Of a stretch of 64,000 nt of DNA, positions 32,717-42,071 are shown piece after piece. The DNA lies in contig NZ_JAPEOZ010000001.1 of NCBI RefSeq assembly GCF_026340655.1, forward strand, positions 4,836,001 to 4,900,000, written 5' to 3'. The translations under genes were made by a program, and so were the position numbers. Numbering within the stretch: the first letter of the stretch is position 1; each line of letters starts with the position of its first letter. The notes below the pieces were generated by a model, which saw only the letters and a program-made list of their open reading frames with translations, was not told where the DNA came from and did no database searches. This DNA is from Streptomyces sp. NBC_01275 (GTDB lineage Bacteria; Actinomycetota; Actinomycetes; Streptomycetales; Streptomycetaceae).

Positions 32717-33000
32717 AGGTGCTTCACCCCCTCCGGGATCTCGTAGAACGTCGGGTGCCGGTACGGCTTGTCGGCGGACGGCTCGAAGAACGGGTCCTTC
32801 TCGTCCGGGGAGGAGGCGGTGACCGCCGAGGACGGCACCACCCAGATCGAGACGCCCTCGCCGCGCCGGGTGTACAGGTCGCGGGCGTTGCGCAGGGCGA
32901 ACTCCGCGTCCGGGGCGTGCAGGCTGCCGGCGTGGGTGTGGGAGAGGCCGCGCCGGGAGCGCACGAAGACCTCCCACAGCGGCCAGTCGGTGTTCGTCAT
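32713..33000 (-). CDS. paaB: Phenylacetyl-CoA epoxidase small subunit PaaB
   Basis: 95 aa. [20 protein letters not shown] at the start, then [21 protein letters not shown] and a C-terminal [19 protein letters not shown], all classic for PaaB. ATG 33000 overlaps the paaA stop (ATGA). It bridges PaaAC heterodimers. Confidence 0.96.
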   Translation of the reverse strand: MTNTDWPLWEVFVRSRRGLSHTHAGSLHAPDAEFALRNARDLYTRRGEGVSIWVVPSSAVTASSPDEKDPFFEPSADKPYRHPTFYEIPEGVKHL

Positions 33001-34025
33001 GCCTGCTCTCCTTCTGTCCCGCGGGGCACGGCGCCGCCGGTGTGCTTGGCCGCGTAGGCCGCGGCGGCCTCCCGAACCCAGGCGCCCTCCTCGTGGGCCT
33101 GCCTGCGCTGCGTGATCCGCTGTTCGTTGCAGGGGCCGTTGCCCTTGAGGACTTCCTTGAACTCGGTCCAGTCGATCGGGCCGAAGTCGTGGTGCCCGCG
33201 CTCCTCGTTCCACCGCAGGTCGGGATCGGGGAGCGTGAGGTCGAGGGACTCGGCCTGGGGGACGCAGATGTCGACGAAGCGCTGGCGCAGCTCGTCGTTG
33301 GAGTGGCGCTTGATCTTCCAGGCGGTGGACTGCGCGGAGTGCGCGGACTCGTCGTCGGGCGGGCCGAACATCATCAGCGAAGGCCACCACCAGCGGTCCA
33401 CGGCGTCCTGCGCCATCGCGTGCTGTTCGGGGGTGCCGTGGCTGAGGGCCAGCAGCAGCTCGTAGCCCTGGCGCTGGTGGAAGGACTCCTCCTTGCAGAT
33501 GCGGACCATCGCGCGCGCGTACGGGCCGTAGGAGCAGCGGCACAGGGGGACCTGGTTGGTGATCGCGGCGCCGTCCACGAGCCAGCCGATCGCGCCGACG
33601 TCCGCCCAGGTCAACGTGGGGTAGTTGAAGATCGAGGAGTACTTCTGGCGGCCGGTGTGCAGCTTGTCCAGGAGTTCGTCGCGGCCGGTGCCGAGGGTCT
33701 CGGCGGCGCTGTACAGGTACAGCCCGTGGCCGGCCTCGTCCTGGACCTTCGCCATCAGGATGGCCTTGCGGCGCAGGGAGGGCGCGCGCGTGATCCAGTT
33801 GGCCTCCGGCTGCATGCCGATGATCTCGGAGTGGGCGTGCTGGGCGATCTGCCGCACCAGCGTGGCGCGGTAGGCGTCCGGCATCCAGTCGCGTGGCTCG
33901 ATGCGCTCGTCGGCGGCCACGGCAGCGTCGAAGACGCGCTGGAAAGCGTCGTCGGCGGTGTCGGCGCTGTTCTCGCCGGCGTGCCGCTGTGTGCGGGCCG
34001 TCTGGTGGGCGGCTGCTGTCGCCAT
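32997..34025 (-). CDS. paaA: Phenylacetyl-CoA 1,2-epoxidase catalytic subunit
   Basis: 342 aa. Di-iron carboxylate ligands appear as QDEAGHG and [10 protein letters not shown] (two E-x-x-H motifs), with [21 protein letters not shown] near the start. It epoxidises the aromatic ring of phenylacetyl-CoA. It is the first gene of paaABCDE; GGGGGACCGC precedes the ATG. A PaaR-type operator lies about 90 bp upstream. Confidence 0.97.
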   Translation of the reverse strand: MATAAAHQTARTQRHAGENSADTADDAFQRVFDAAVAADERIEPRDWMPDAYRATLVRQIAQHAHSEIIGMQPEANWITRAPSLRRKAILMAKVQDEAGHGLYLYSAAETLGTGRDELLDKLHTGRQKYSSIFNYPTLTWADVGAIGWLVDGAAITNQVPLCRCSYGPYARAMVRICKEESFHQRQGYELLLALSHGTPEQHAMAQDAVDRWWWPSLMMFGPPDDESAHSAQSTAWKIKRHSNDELRQRFVDICVPQAESLDLTLPDPDLRWNEERGHHDFGPIDWTEFKEVLKGNGPCNEQRITQRRQAHEEGAWVREAAAAYAAKHTGGAVPRGTEGEQA

Positions 34026-34115
34026 GCGGTCCCCCTTGACCTTCTGCCTTGACGTGGGCCTTTGTGCGGGCTTTGACCTGGGCGTCGACCCGGGTGTCGC
34101 CCGAGTCTTTCCCCG

Positions 34116-34129
34116 ACCGATCGTTCGGT
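34116..34129. promoter_or_regulatory. PaaR-type operator before paaA
   Basis: ACCGATCGTTCGGT matches the core ACCGNNCGNNCGGT of the PaaR operator described in Corynebacterium. The paaR-like TetR gene is 6.5 kb away. The flanks are CCG and CCG. Confidence 0.75.
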
Positions 34130-34174
34130 CCGTGCGATTCCATGGTGAGACGGCCGTCGTAAGGTGTCAACCGC

Positions 34175-34207
34175 TGTGGATAACCTGCGGGCGTCCGCTG
34201 TGGAAAA
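34175..34207. promoter_or_regulatory. DnaA boxes between paaA and the DUF5819 gene
   Basis: A perfect TTATCCACA on the minus strand (34175-34183) and TTTTCCACA on the same strand (34199-34207). The 310-bp gap (34026-34335) otherwise holds only the PaaR operator and promoter sequence. Confidence 0.6.
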
Positions 34208-34335
34208 CCTCACGGCCGAGCCGGGTCGGGCCGTGCGGGGGGAGGGCTGCGCCGAACGGGTGAGGCTGAGTACCGTTCCGTGCGCGGCCCCGCGACGCAG
34301 CGGGACGACGACCGGAATCGGGGAGACGGGGCGGA

Positions 34336-35346
34336 ATGGACGCGTACGACGGAGGCTCTGACGCCCCACGGGGGCCGAGGACGTCAGCGGGACCGGAGGC
34401 GGAGACGCCGGCGCCGCCCGCGGAGGACGCCGTTCCGGGCCCTCGCGCCGAACTCCCGACCGCCGAGGCGGACGCAGGTGCAGGTGCAGGCGCGGGCGTC
34501 GGCGCAGGCGCGAGCGATGCGGCCCGTGACGCCCCCGCAGGGCCCCCGCGTGCGGACGCGGGCGTCCTCCCCGAGCCGACGCCCGTAGACCCGTCCCCTG
34601 CCCCGCCCGCCGAACGGCCCGCCTGGCCCGAGCTGACGCCCCCCCACGCAGCCCCCCGGCCCGAGCCTGCCGCCGCCCAGGCACTCGCCCCCGAACCCCG
34701 TACCGGCGTGGCCGCGCTCTCCCCCCGCTACCAGGTGGGCGCCGCCCTGGCGCTCGCCGTCGTCGCGGTCGCCGTCTGTGTGCACCTGGGGATGGTGTTC
34801 CTGCACGTCGCGCCGTCGAACACGGTCACCAAGACGCACGGCAAGGCGATCGACGAATGGGTCTATCCGGAGTTCGAGCAGAACTGGAAGCTCTTCGCGC
34901 CGAACCCGCTGCAGCAGAACATCGCCGTCCAGGTCCGCGCCCAGGTCCGCACCGCGGACGGCGGGTCGCGGACCACCGGCTGGTACGACCTGTCCGCGCA
35001 GGACGGCCGCGCCATCGACGGCAACCTGGTGCCCAGCCACACCGAGCAGAACGAGCTGCGCCGGGCCTGGGACTTCTTCACCGCCACGCACAACACGGAC
35101 AACCGTTCCGTCGGCGTGCGCGGCGCCCTCTCCGAGACGTATCTGCGCCGGATCGTGGTGCTGCGTCTGGAGCGCGGCGGCGCGGCAGGCGCGGGCGGCG
35201 TCGTCGAGCGGGTCCAGGTCCGCTCCAGCACGTCCAACGTGACCCCGCCGAAGTGGAGCTCCGAGAAGGTGTCGACGAGTCCGGTGTACCGCGTGCTGTC
35301 CTGGTGGCCGGTGCCGACCGCCGAGGCCGAGGGAGGCGTGAAGTGA
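34336..35346 (+). CDS. DUF5819-family membrane protein
   Basis: 336 aa. The first ~125 residues are a disordered Ala/Pro/Glu leader. A membrane segment (~135-157, LALAVVAVAVCVHLGMVFLH) precedes an outer domain with EWVYPEFEQNWKLFAPNPL, the family signature, and QNELRRAWDFF. It overlaps the HTTM gene (GTGA). Streptomyces keep the DUF5819-HTTM pair together, so they probably form one membrane system. Function unknown. Confidence 0.88.
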   Translation: MDAYDGGSDAPRGPRTSAGPEAETPAPPAEDAVPGPRAELPTAEADAGAGAGAGVGAGASDAARDAPAGPPRADAGVLPEPTPVDPSPAPPAERPAWPELTPPHAAPRPEPAAAQALAPEPRTGVAALSPRYQVGAALALAVVAVAVCVHLGMVFLHVAPSNTVTKTHGKAIDEWVYPEFEQNWKLFAPNPLQQNIAVQVRAQVRTADGGSRTTGWYDLSAQDGRAIDGNLVPSHTEQNELRRAWDFFTATHNTDNRSVGVRGALSETYLRRIVVLRLERGGAAGAGGVVERVQVRSSTSNVTPPKWSSEKVSTSPVYRVLSWWPVPTAEAEGGVK

Positions 35347-36554
35347 ACCGGTTCACCCTGTCGGTGTCCGCCGCCATCGGCCGGGTCACCGAGTCGGCGC
35401 TCGGGCCGTACCAGAGCGCCGTGATCCGCATCGGCTTCAGCGCGACCTGGCTGCTGTTCCTGCTGCGCGAGTTCCCCCATCGCGAGGAGCTCTACGGCCC
35501 CGACGGCCCCTGGAGCTGGGAGCTGGCCCGGCAGCTGATCGACAACAACGGCGCGTTCACGGCCCTGATGTGGTCGGACGGGCGGGGCTGGTTCGAGGCG
35601 GTGTACGCGCTCGCCGTGCTGGCCGGTGCGCTGCTGCTGGTCGGCTGGCGCACCCGCACGATGTCGGTGCTGTTCATGGTCGGCGTGCTCTCGCTGCAGA
35701 ACCGCAGCGTCTTCATGGGCGACGGCGGCGACAACGTGCTGCACCTGATGTCGATCTACCTGGTGTTCACGCGCTGCGGCCGGGTGTGGTCGCTGGACGC
35801 CCGACGGACGCGGCGCGCGGACGAGGCACGCGCGCGTGGGGAGCGGTTCACCGACCGGGTCGGTCCCGCCCTGTGGGCCGTGCTCGGGTTCGCGCTGGTC
35901 ACGGTGACCGCGGCCGGCCGACTCGACGGCGACTGGACCATTCCGGCGCTCCTGTGGGCCGCGTGGGTCGCCCAGGGCCTCTGGTGGGCCGTAGGACGCT
36001 CTGCGAAGTCGGCGGAGCCCCGCATCCTGCTCGACGTGATCGGCAACGTCCTGCACAACGGCGCCCTGGTCGTGATCATGGCCGAGGCCTGTCTGATCTA
36101 CGCGACGGCCGGCTGGTACAAGATCCAGGGCTCGCGCTGGCAGGACGGCACGGCCGTCTACTACCCGCTTCACCTGGACTACTTCTCGCCCTGGCCCGCT
36201 CTCGGCGACCTGCTCTCCAGCAGCGGCACGATGGTCATGCTCGTGACGTACGGGACGGTCATCGTGCAGGTCGCCTTCCCCTTCACGCTGTTCAACCGGC
36301 GCGTGAAGAACGTGCTGCTGGCGGTGATGATGACCGAGCACGCGGCGATCGCCCTGGTCCTCGGGCTGCCGTTCTTCTCGCTGGCGATGATCGCCACGGA
36401 CGCGGTCTTCCTGCCGACGCCGTTCCTGCACCGGCTGGGCGGTTGGGCACTGCGCGCGCGTGACCTGGTGCTCTCGCGCGCCCCGCGCAAGGACGCGCCG
36501 CGGCCGCAGGCCCCGGAGAGCCCCGAGCCGACCCACGTAGGCTTCCCGGCATGA
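35343..36554 (+). CDS. HTTM-domain (vitamin K gamma-carboxylase-like) membrane protein
   Basis: 403 aa with about eight to ten membrane segments. It begins RFTLSVSAAIGRVTE, and contains SVFMGDGGDNVLHLMSIYLV and GWYKIQGSRWQDGTAVYYPL, typical of HTTM proteins. No C-terminal carboxylase domain is present. GTG 35343 overlaps the DUF5819 stop, so both are translated together. Substrate unknown. Confidence 0.88.
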   Translation: MNRFTLSVSAAIGRVTESALGPYQSAVIRIGFSATWLLFLLREFPHREELYGPDGPWSWELARQLIDNNGAFTALMWSDGRGWFEAVYALAVLAGALLLVGWRTRTMSVLFMVGVLSLQNRSVFMGDGGDNVLHLMSIYLVFTRCGRVWSLDARRTRRADEARARGERFTDRVGPALWAVLGFALVTVTAAGRLDGDWTIPALLWAAWVAQGLWWAVGRSAKSAEPRILLDVIGNVLHNGALVVIMAEACLIYATAGWYKIQGSRWQDGTAVYYPLHLDYFSPWPALGDLLSSSGTMVMLVTYGTVIVQVAFPFTLFNRRVKNVLLAVMMTEHAAIALVLGLPFFSLAMIATDAVFLPTPFLHRLGGWALRARDLVLSRAPRKDAPRPQAPESPEPTHVGFPA

Positions 36555-37300
36555 CCGACCCCCTCGGCCTGTGGCGCCGCCTCGCCGACGCCTCCGTGCT
36601 GCTCGACGGCTTCCACGCCCTCAAGCACGCCGTGCGCTTCGGCGCCGAGGTCCCGGTGGCGGTCGCCGTCGACCGGTCGGCGACGCTCGCCCTCGCCGAC
36701 GAACTCGCCCCCGACGTACGCCGGACCCTGGACGCGCTCCTCACGGAGGTCCCGGAGACGACGTACAGGTCCCTCGTCCCGCGCCCGCACCCCACCGGGG
36801 TCGCCGCCCTGGCCGTACGGCCCTCCCGCGAGGCCCGTCTGGAGCGGCTGGCGCGGCTCCCGCGCGCGGCACCCGTGGTGGTCCTCGACAATCCGCGCAA
36901 CCTGGGCAACGCGGGGGCGGTGATCCGCCTCGCCGCCGGGTTCGGCGCGACCGGCGTGGTCACCACCGGGACCGTCGACCCGTGGCATCCCACGGTCGTG
37001 CGCGCCGGGGCGGGTCTGCACTTCGCGACCGCCGTGGAGCGGCTGTCCGTCGAAGAGCTGCCCGCCGGGCCGGTGTTCGCCCTCGATCCGGAGGGCGACG
37101 ACATCCGGGGCGTGAAGCTCCCGGACGACGCCCTCCTCGCCTTCGGCTCCGAACGCAGCGGGCTCTCCGTCGAGCTGCGCGCGCGTGCCGACCATCTCCT
37201 CGCGCTGCCGATGCGCCCCCAGGTCTCCAGCTACAACCTCGCGACCAGTGTGGCCATGACGCTGTACCACTGGAGCGCCACCGGGGGCGCACCCGCTTAG
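36551..37300 (+). CDS. SpoU/TrmH-family RNA 2'-O-methyltransferase
   Basis: 249 aa. An N-terminal L30e-like substrate domain is followed by the SPOUT knot with NPRNLGNAGAVIRLAAGFGA, LAFGSERSGLS and SSYNLATSVAMTLYHW, the three family motifs. It methylates ribose in tRNA or rRNA using SAM. ATG 36551 overlaps the HTTM stop (ATGA). TAGGCT (36538-36543) lies seven bases upstream, so a leaderless internal promoter is also possible. Confidence 0.92.
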   Translation: MTDPLGLWRRLADASVLLDGFHALKHAVRFGAEVPVAVAVDRSATLALADELAPDVRRTLDALLTEVPETTYRSLVPRPHPTGVAALAVRPSREARLERLARLPRAAPVVVLDNPRNLGNAGAVIRLAAGFGATGVVTTGTVDPWHPTVVRAGAGLHFATAVERLSVEELPAGPVFALDPEGDDIRGVKLPDDALLAFGSERSGLSVELRARADHLLALPMRPQVSSYNLATSVAMTLYHWSATGGAPA

Positions 37301-37316
37301 GGACGGGCCCTGGGGG

Positions 37317-39023
37317 CTACGCGTCCCGGCGGACCTCGACCACCCGGAAGCGGTTCGCGACGAACGCGCCGTCGGTGAGGGCCGCGTTGGCCGCCGGGTT
37401 GCCGCCCGAGCCGTGGAAGTCGGAGAAGGCGGCCGTCTGGTTGACGTAGACCCCGCCGGTGAGGTTGAGGGACAGCTGGGCGGCCTCCTCCAGACAGACC
37501 TCCTCGACGGCCCTCTCGACCTCCTCGTCGGTGGTGTACGCGCCGACGGTCATCGCGCCCTTCTCGCGCACCGTGCGCCGCAGCAGGTCGACGGCGTCCG
37601 CGGCCGAGTCGACGGCGACGGCGAAGGAGACCGGGCCGAAGCACTCGTTCATGAAGGCGGCCTCGTCGTCCGCCCCCTCCCAGTACTTCCGCGCGCCGTC
37701 CAGCTTCACGATCACGGGCGTGCGCACGACCGCGTCCGGGAACTCCGGGTTGCTCACCTCGCGCGAGGCGAGGGCGACCTCGCCGAGGCCCGCGGCGGCC
37801 TCCAGGCGGGCCTTGACGTCGGGGTTGACGATCGCGCCGAGCAGGCCGTTCGCGCGCGTGTCGTCGCCGAGGAGGCCGTCGACCGAGCGGGCGAGGTCGG
37901 CGACGACCTCGTCGAAGGTCTTCGGGCCCTGGTCGGTGCGGATGCCGTCGCGCGGGATCAGCAGGTTCTGCGGGGTCGTGCACATCTGGCCGCTGTACAA
38001 CGACAGCGAGAACGCCAGGTTGGCGAGCATGCCCTTGTAGTCGCTCGTCGACTCCACGATCACCGTGTTGACGCCGGCCTTCTCGGTGTAGACCTGCGCC
38101 TGGCGGGCGTTGGCCTCCAGCCAGTCGCCGAAGGCGGTCGAGCCGGTGTAGTCGACGATCCTGATCTCGGGGCGGACGGCCAGGGTCTTGGCGATGCCCT
38201 CGCCGGGCCGCTCGGCGGCCAACGCGACCAGGTTGGGGTCGAAGCCGGCCGCGGCGAGCACCTCGCGCGCGACGCCCACCGTCAGTGCGAGCGGCAGCAC
38301 CGCGCGCGGGTGGGGCTTGACCAGGACCGCGTTGCCGGTGGCCAGAGACGCGAACAGGCCCGGGTAGCCGTTCCACGTCGGGAAGGTGTTGCAGCCGATG
38401 AGCAGGGCGATCCCGCGCGGGACCGGCGTGAACCGCTTGGTCAGCGCGAGCGGGTCGCGCTTGCCCTGGGGCTTGGTCCACTCCGCCGCGTCGGGCGTGC
38501 GGACCTGCTCCGCGTACGCGTACGCCACTGCTTCGAGGCCGCGGTCCTGGGCGTGCGGGCCGCCCGCCTGGAACGCCATCATGAACGCCTGGCCGGAGGT
38601 GTGCATGACGGCGTGCGCGAACTCGTGCGTCCGGTCGCTGATCCGCTTGAGGATCTCCAGACAGACCACCGCGCGGATCTCCGCGCCCGCGTCCCGCCAG
38701 GCGCGCTGCCCGGCCCGCATCGCGGGCAGCAGCGCGTCCACGTCCGCGTGCGGATACGTGACGCCCAGTGCGACGCCGTACGGAGAGACCTCGCCGCCCA
38801 CCCAGTCGTCGGTGCCGGGCTGGCCGAGGTCGAGGCGGGTGTCGAGCACGGCGTCGAAGGCGGCCTTGCCGGCCGCCGCGTCCAGACTGCCGTTCTCCCC
38901 GTAGGCCTTCGGGTGTTCCGGGTGCGGGGACCAGTACGCGCGCGTGCGGATCGCTTCCAGGGCCTGGTCGAGGGTGGGCCGGTGCTGGGCGATCAGGTCG
39001 TGCGCGGTCGATTCGGCGGCCAT
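37317..39023 (-). CDS. paaN: Phenylacetic acid degradation protein PaaN (aldehyde dehydrogenase fold)
   Basis: 568 aa. Aldehyde-dehydrogenase domain with the NAD-binding TGSTAFGDWLEANAR and catalytic Cys region YSGQMCTTPQNLL. It lacks the hydratase half of the fused E. coli PaaZ, matching actinobacterial PaaN. It should oxidise the semialdehyde made by ring opening. AGGAG lies 10 nt before ATG 39023. It is divergent from paaH with a PaaR-type operator between. Confidence 0.93.
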   Translation of the reverse strand: MAAESTAHDLIAQHRPTLDQALEAIRTRAYWSPHPEHPKAYGENGSLDAAAGKAAFDAVLDTRLDLGQPGTDDWVGGEVSPYGVALGVTYPHADVDALLPAMRAGQRAWRDAGAEIRAVVCLEILKRISDRTHEFAHAVMHTSGQAFMMAFQAGGPHAQDRGLEAVAYAYAEQVRTPDAAEWTKPQGKRDPLALTKRFTPVPRGIALLIGCNTFPTWNGYPGLFASLATGNAVLVKPHPRAVLPLALTVGVAREVLAAAGFDPNLVALAAERPGEGIAKTLAVRPEIRIVDYTGSTAFGDWLEANARQAQVYTEKAGVNTVIVESTSDYKGMLANLAFSLSLYSGQMCTTPQNLLIPRDGIRTDQGPKTFDEVVADLARSVDGLLGDDTRANGLLGAIVNPDVKARLEAAAGLGEVALASREVSNPEFPDAVVRTPVIVKLDGARKYWEGADDEAAFMNECFGPVSFAVAVDSAADAVDLLRRTVREKGAMTVGAYTTDEEVERAVEEVCLEEAAQLSLNLTGGVYVNQTAAFSDFHGSGGNPAANAALTDGAFVANRFRVVEVRRDA

Positions 39024-39112
39024 GCGGGACCAACTCCTCGTCTTGAGATCTCTTCGTCGAGCTCATGACCTGGCAGAAACATGGGCAGGAACAGCCAGTC
39101 AGAGTTAGAGTA

Positions 39113-39126
39113 ACCGAACGATCGGT
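39113..39126. promoter_or_regulatory. PaaR-type operator between paaN and paaH
   Basis: ACCGAACGATCGGT fits ACCGNNCGNNCGGT and is nearly the reverse complement of the paaA site. It lies 90 bp from paaN and 57 bp from paaH, so one site can control both. TTTTCCACA (minus, 39151-39159), a weak DnaA box, is next to it. Confidence 0.78.
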
Positions 39127-39182
39127 CGGGACAAGGGGGCCTGCCGCATCTGTGGAAAACCTCGTGCGGGAGGATCGCGCAC

Positions 39183-40697
39183 ATGACAGCACTCGACCTC
39201 AGCAGCCCCGTGGCCGTCGTCGGCACCGGCACCATGGGCCAGGGCATTGCCCAGGTCGCACTGGTCGCGGGCCATGTCGTACGGCTGTACGACACCGTCC
39301 CCGGCCGCGCCCGGGAAGCGGCCGCCGCGATCGGCGCGCGCCTCGACCGGCTCGTCGAGAAGAACCGTCTCGCCGCCACCGACCGCGACGCCGCCCGCGC
39401 CCGCCTGCTGCCCGCCGAGCGCCTCGCCGACCTCGCGGACTGCACCCTGGTCGTCGAGGCCGTCCTGGAGCAGCTGGCGGCCAAGCAGGACCTCTTCCGG
39501 GGCCTGGAGGACGTCGTCGGCGAGGACTGTCTTCTCGCCACCAACACCTCGTCCCTGTCGGTGACCGCCATCGGAGGCGCGCTGCGCAACCCGGGCCGCC
39601 TCGTCGGCCTGCACTTCTTCAACCCGGCGCCGCTGCTGCCGCTGGTCGAGGTCGTCTCCGGGCACGCCACCGACGTCACCTCGGCCACGCGCGCGTACGA
39701 GACCGCCCGCTCGTGGGGCAAGACCCCGGTCGCCTGCGCCGACACCCCCGGCTTCATCGTCAACCGCATCGCGCGGCCCTTCTACGCCGAGGCGTTCGCC
39801 GTCTACGAGGCGCAGGGCGCCGACCCGGCCACCATCGACGCGGTCCTGCGCGAGTCCGGCGGCTTCCGGATGGGCGCCTTCGAGCTGACCGACCTGATCG
39901 GGCAGGACGTCAACGAGTCGGTCACGCACTCCGTGTGGCAGTCCTTCTTCCAGGACGTGCGCTTCACGCCCTCGCTCGCCCAGCGCCGCCTGGTCGAGTC
40001 GGGCCGCCTCGGCCGCAAGACCGGCCAGGGCTGGTACGACCACCAGGCCGACGCCGAGCCGGCCGAGCCGCACACCGCCGAGCCCCACCAGCGGCCCGCG
40101 TACGTCGTCGCCGAGGGCGACCTGGGCCCCGCCTCCGAGGTGCTCGCGCTGATCCGCGAGGCGGGCATCCAGGTCCGCGAGGACGAGGAGGACCACGGCA
40201 CCCGACTGGTGCTGCCGGGCGGCGGCCAGCTGGCCCTCGCCGACGGACAGACCTCGGTGGAGTTCCGGGACGTCGTCTACTTCGACCTCGCCCTCGACTA
40301 CCGCAAGGCCACCCGCATCGCCCTGTCCGCCTCCCAGGACACCTCCCAGCAGACCCTGTCCGAGGCGATCGGCCTCTTCCAGGCGCTCGGCAAGGACGTC
40401 AGCGTCATCGGCGACGTCCCCGGCATGATCGTCGCCCGTACGGTCGCGCGGATCGTCGACCTGGCGCACGACGCCGTGGCCAAGGGCGTGGCCACCGAGG
40501 AGGACGTCGACACCGCGATGCGCCTGGGCGTGAACTACCCGCTCGGCCCCTTCGAGTGGAGCCGCCGGCTGGGCCGCATGTGGGCCTACTCCCTCCTGGA
40601 CGACCTGCACGACCGCGACCCCAGCGGCCGCTACGCGCCGTCCCTCGCGCTGTACCGGCACTCCTACGCCACCGAGAAGCGGGAGGGCGCCTCGTGA
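39183..40697 (+). CDS. paaH: 3-hydroxyacyl-CoA dehydrogenase
   Basis: 504 aa. NAD motif VVGTGTMGQGIAQVALVAGH, then DTPGFIVNRIARPFYAEA and two 3HCDH C-terminal domains (a second copy with VPGMIVARTVARIVDLA), so longer than single-domain enzymes. It oxidises 3-hydroxyadipyl-CoA in phenylacetate breakdown. ATG 39183. Its stop overlaps the TetR gene (GTGA). Confidence 0.94.
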   Translation: MTALDLSSPVAVVGTGTMGQGIAQVALVAGHVVRLYDTVPGRAREAAAAIGARLDRLVEKNRLAATDRDAARARLLPAERLADLADCTLVVEAVLEQLAAKQDLFRGLEDVVGEDCLLATNTSSLSVTAIGGALRNPGRLVGLHFFNPAPLLPLVEVVSGHATDVTSATRAYETARSWGKTPVACADTPGFIVNRIARPFYAEAFAVYEAQGADPATIDAVLRESGGFRMGAFELTDLIGQDVNESVTHSVWQSFFQDVRFTPSLAQRRLVESGRLGRKTGQGWYDHQADAEPAEPHTAEPHQRPAYVVAEGDLGPASEVLALIREAGIQVREDEEDHGTRLVLPGGGQLALADGQTSVEFRDVVYFDLALDYRKATRIALSASQDTSQQTLSEAIGLFQALGKDVSVIGDVPGMIVARTVARIVDLAHDAVAKGVATEEDVDTAMRLGVNYPLGPFEWSRRLGRMWAYSLLDDLHDRDPSGRYAPSLALYRHSYATEKREGAS

Positions 40698-41284
40698 CCA
40701 CCGCCAAGCGCGACACGTACACCCCGGAGACCCTGCTCTCCGTCGCCGTCCAGGTCTTCAACGAGCGCGGCTACGACGGCACCTCCATGGAGCACCTCTC
40801 CAAGGCGGCCGGCATCTCCAAGTCGTCGATCTACCATCACGTCGCCGGCAAGGAGGAGCTGCTGCGCCGGGCCGTCAGCCGCGCCCTGGACGGCCTCTTC
40901 GGGATCCTCGACGAGGAGCACGCGCGCGTGGGACGCGACTCGGAGCGCCTGGAGTACGTCGTACGGCGCATGGTCGAGGTGCTCATCGGGGAGCTGCCGT
41001 ACGTGACGCTGCTGCTGCGGGTGCGCGGCAACACCGACACCGAGCGGTGGGCCCTGGAGCGGCGCCGCGACTTCGACCACCGGGTCGCCGAGCTGCTGAA
41101 GGCGGCCGCCGCCGAGGGGGACGTGCGCGCCGACGTGGACGTGCGGCTCGCGACGCGGCTGGTCTTCGGGATGATCAACTCGATCGTCGAGTGGTACCGG
41201 CCGGGCGGCCGGGGGATGGTCGAGGCCGAGGTGGCCGACGCGGTGGTGCGGCTGGTCTTCGAGGGGCTGCGCACGGCGCGCTGA
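40694..41284 (+). CDS. paaR: TetR-family regulator, PaaR-like
   Basis: 196 aa. N-terminal helix-turn-helix (YDGTSMEHLSKAAGISKSSI, then YHHVAGKEELL) and a ligand-binding C-terminus. Co-translated with paaH. PaaR represses paa genes and is released by phenylacetyl-CoA. The ACCGNNCGNNCGGT sites before paaA and paaN/paaH are its probable operators. The name is inferred from context. Confidence 0.88.
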   Translation: MTTAKRDTYTPETLLSVAVQVFNERGYDGTSMEHLSKAAGISKSSIYHHVAGKEELLRRAVSRALDGLFGILDEEHARVGRDSERLEYVVRRMVEVLIGELPYVTLLLRVRGNTDTERWALERRRDFDHRVAELLKAAAAEGDVRADVDVRLATRLVFGMINSIVEWYRPGGRGMVEAEVADAVVRLVFEGLRTAR

Positions 41285-41313
41285 GTCCCTCCGCGGACCT
41301 GTCCCGGCCCGTC

Positions 41314-41919
41314 CTAGCCCTGCGGCTCCAGGTCCTCCTCCTCGAAGACCAGCAGCGTGCGTGTGCTGAGCACCTCGGGGATCGCCTGGAGCCGGGTGAG
41401 GACGACCTCGCGCAGGGCCCGGTTGTCGGGCGTGTGGACCAGGAGCAGGACGTCGAAATCGCCGCCGACCAGGGCGATGTGCGAGGCGCCGGGCAGCTGT
41501 CTGAGCTGGTCGCGCACTGTGCGCCAGGAGTTCTGCACGATCTTCAGCGTGATGTACGCGCTCGTCCCCTGACCCGCGCGCTCGTGGTTCACCCGGGCGC
41601 CGAAGCCGCGGATGACGCCGTCCTCGATGAGCCGGTTGATCCGCGCGTAGGCGTTGGCGCGCGAGACGTGGACCCGCTCGGCGACCGACCGTATCGAGGC
41701 GCGGCCGTCGGCCTGGAGCATCTGCAGGATGTCCTGATCGATGGGGTCGAGCGGACGCGGCGGCGGCAGCGGAGCGCTGCTCTGCGGCAGGAGGGCAGTG
41801 CTCTCGGGCAGCCGGGCGCCGCCCTCCTGCAGCGGGGCGCGGCCGTCCAGCGGCGGGGCGCTGCTGTCCGGACCGTCGGCCATTTGTTCAGGTGCCATGT
41901 CCCCCCGCCTCTCCGTCAT
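41314..41919 (-). CDS. Lrp/AsnC-family regulator
   Basis: 201 aa from ATG 41919; ATG 41898 (MAPEQMADG) has a better G-rich upstream region and is equally likely. After a ~50-residue Pro/Ser leader comes the Lrp helix-turn-helix (IDQDILQMLQADGRASIRSV, AERVHVSRANAYARINRL) and the RAM effector domain. It is divergent from the E1alpha gene, the usual place of a BkdR-like regulator of branched-chain keto acid use. Confidence 0.92.
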   Translation of the reverse strand: MTERRGDMAPEQMADGPDSSAPPLDGRAPLQEGGARLPESTALLPQSSAPLPPPRPLDPIDQDILQMLQADGRASIRSVAERVHVSRANAYARINRLIEDGVIRGFGARVNHERAGQGTSAYITLKIVQNSWRTVRDQLRQLPGASHIALVGGDFDVLLLVHTPDNRALREVVLTRLQAIPEVLSTRTLLVFEEEDLEPQG

Positions 41920-41938
41920 GGACGTACTGCGTCCATCT

Positions 41939-41970
41939 CAGGCTGTGGAGAACCGTTTGTCCACAGCCTG
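41939..41970. promoter_or_regulatory. 11-bp inverted repeat containing paired DnaA boxes
   Basis: CAGGCTGTGGA / TCCACAGCCTG (41939-41949 / 41960-41970) is a perfect inverted repeat. Inside it, TTCTCCACA reads on minus (41944-41952) and TTGTCCACA on plus (41957-41965). It may act as a DnaA site, a hairpin, or an operator for the divergent lrp/bkd promoters. Confidence 0.65.
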
Positions 41971-41999
41971 AGGGTGCCTGTAGCCAAAATGTGCCGACG

Positions 42000-42013
42000 A
42001 CCGAACAATCGGT
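42000..42013. promoter_or_regulatory. Weaker PaaR-type site before the first bkd operon
   Basis: ACCGAACAATCGGT matches ACCGNNCGNNCGGT with one central mismatch (CA for CG). It lies 58 bp before the E1alpha start and could bring this operon into the same regulon. Confidence 0.5.
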
Positions 42014-42071
42014 AGGTGAGGCGGGTCACACGACACGCCTCCCGTAGCCGCTTCCACGAGGAGGTGCCGTC

